NCBI RefSeq assembly: GCF_910589235.1
Contig: NC_060965.1
Location: 372,001-436,000, forward strand
Direction of reading: 5' to 3'
Origin: Vespa crabro
Lineage: Eukaryota; Arthropoda; Insecta; Hymenoptera; Vespidae
DNA length: 64,000 nt
Positions 63,085-64,000 of the stretch are shown here, in pieces. How positions within the stretch are numbered: the first letter of the stretch is position 1; each line of letters opens with the position of its first letter. The notes beneath the pieces were generated by a model. That model had not been told where the DNA came from, did no database searches, and was given only the letters and a program-made list of their open reading frames with translations. Position numbers and translations under genes: made by a program.

Positions 63085-64000
63085 TTAAGGATGCGTCTTA
63101 AGAGCTCTTCAATCTTTAATGGAATGTACGATTGTTTAAATATTGCATTGTAGCATTTCATGTACATTGTACATTATTTAAATAATTTGAAAATGATCGT
63201 ATCTATAAAATGATTGAATGTAGCGGTACGGAAAGAGTGTATTTCGACATTTAATTCTCGAAGTACGAGAATGCTAACTCGCATTGTCCTTTCAACGATA
63301 CTTCTTGTTAATATTAAACGATCGACGTACGCTGAAAGAAAATTATTCTAAGTCCAACGCTTCTTAAGGGCTATGCAGATCTTTAACAGGATGTGGTGTT
63401 GTTTAAATATTGCATTATCGCATTTCGTGTACATTATACAATGTGTAAATAATTATAAAATCATCGAAACTGTCAAATGTAGCCGCCGAGAGAATATCTC
63501 GATATTTATTTCTCGAAGTACGTAAGAAAACTAACGTGGTAATTGGCACGCTTAATATGATCTTCGTTATTGTTGATTTATTGAACAATCGATATATATC
63601 GAAAGAAAATTATTCTATGTCTAATGCGTCTTAAGAGCTAGACGACATTTTTACGGAATTTAATATCATTTAATTATTATTTCGTTGTACTTCAAGTACA
63701 TTGTACATTGCACATTATTTAAATAATTAGAAAATCATCGTATCTATAAGTTTAAATTAAATGTAGCCGTATAGAGATTGAAAGAGAGAGAGAAAGAGAG
63801 AGAGCGTGTATTTCGATGTTTATCCCTCGGAGTACGAAAGGAAACTAACGTGATAAATCGCAAAGTCTATCTTATGTTCCTTCTTGTTGACATAAATGGT
63901 CGACGAAGTCTAAAAGAAAATTATTCTATGTTTAACATGTTTTTAGTATTGGATGTCATTTGGCGAATGTATGTAAGCATATGTTTAAGCGAGTGCTGTT
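63085..64000. repeat. Divergent tandem repeat (267-311 bp units), runs off the window
   Basis: A landmark block, GAAAGAAAATTATTCTA followed by a GTCTAATGCGTCTTAAGAGCT-like segment, recurs at 63334, 63601 and 63912, and its right half also at about 63091. Between landmarks, each unit repeats in the same order GTTTAAATATTGCATT, TGTACATT..ACATTATTTAAATAATT, GAATGTAGC, TTTCGA.ATTT and TCTCGAAGTACG..AACTAACG. Units differ by roughly a fifth of positions. The third is longer because of an inserted GA microsatellite (63777-63806). There is no conserved open frame. Confidence 0.85.

Noticed and set aside
1..64000. CRISPR arrays, bacterial operons, tRNA or rRNA genes
   Set aside because: No spacer-repeat array, no ribosome-binding-site-spaced ORF chains, and no convincing tRNA A/B-box pair or rRNA segment seen; repeats present are eukaryotic microsatellites, a MITE and a tandem array. 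A tRNAscan-SE run would be decisive for tRNAs.

Overview
The window is a stretch of insect nuclear genome, most likely from a hymenopteran. Evidence: AT-rich DNA, many GT-AG introns (often only 60-150 nt), dense (GA)n, (CT)n and (TA)n microsatellites, no bacterial operon logic, and a run of single-copy conserved animal genes. The order assignment is inference from gene content and composition; no species is claimed. Exon coordinates were read by hand from frame continuity and splice dinucleotides and may be off by a base in places (one exon each in MSRA and TBL3 does not close perfectly).

Left part (1-16 kb) is gene-poor. It holds a DUSP15/22-type dual-specificity phosphatase (minus, 535-4567, seven coding exons, including a 7-codon first exon and an ATG-less Ser/Pro-rich exon), about 6.5 kb of microsatellite-rich non-coding DNA, a TMEM42-like membrane protein (minus, 11026-12961), and a 193-bp TTAA-flanked inverted-repeat element resembling a piggyBac MITE just upstream of it. 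The middle (16-31 kb) has a prenylated PP1 targeting subunit of the PPP1R16/Mypt-75D type (plus), peptide-methionine sulfoxide reductase MsrA (minus), Elongator subunit ELP6 (plus), and an unusual membrane-type globin with a long basic tail (plus).

The right part is gene-dense: KIF19-type kinesin (minus), a Cys-loop ligand-gated chloride channel subunit (minus), TBL3/UTP13 (minus), TMEM186 (plus), MRPS7 (minus), EXOSC1/CSL4 (plus), proteasome ATPase PSMC4/Rpt3 (plus), Chibby (plus), topoisomerase TOP3A (minus), neuferricin CYB5D2 (plus) and a small tantalus-like protein (minus). Three gene pairs are head-to-head and probably share promoters: TBL3/TMEM186, MRPS7/EXOSC1 and TOP3A/CYB5D2. The last kilobase is a divergent 267-311 bp tandem repeat running off the window.

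Functional themes: RNA processing and translation (ELP6 for tRNA wobble modification, TBL3 for 18S processing, EXOSC1 for RNA decay, MRPS7 for mitochondrial translation), mitochondria (TMEM186, MRPS7, possibly a mitochondrial TOP3A form), and cilium/centriole-related proteins (KIF19, Chibby). These are ordinary neighbours rather than one pathway. I saw no convincing wholly new multigene system. The most unusual items are the globin with a Lys at the presumed distal position and a long C-terminal extension, the TTAA MITE, the terminal tandem repeat, a GC-AG intron in PSMC4, and an in-frame 57-nt Chibby intron that would add a hydrophobic insert if retained.
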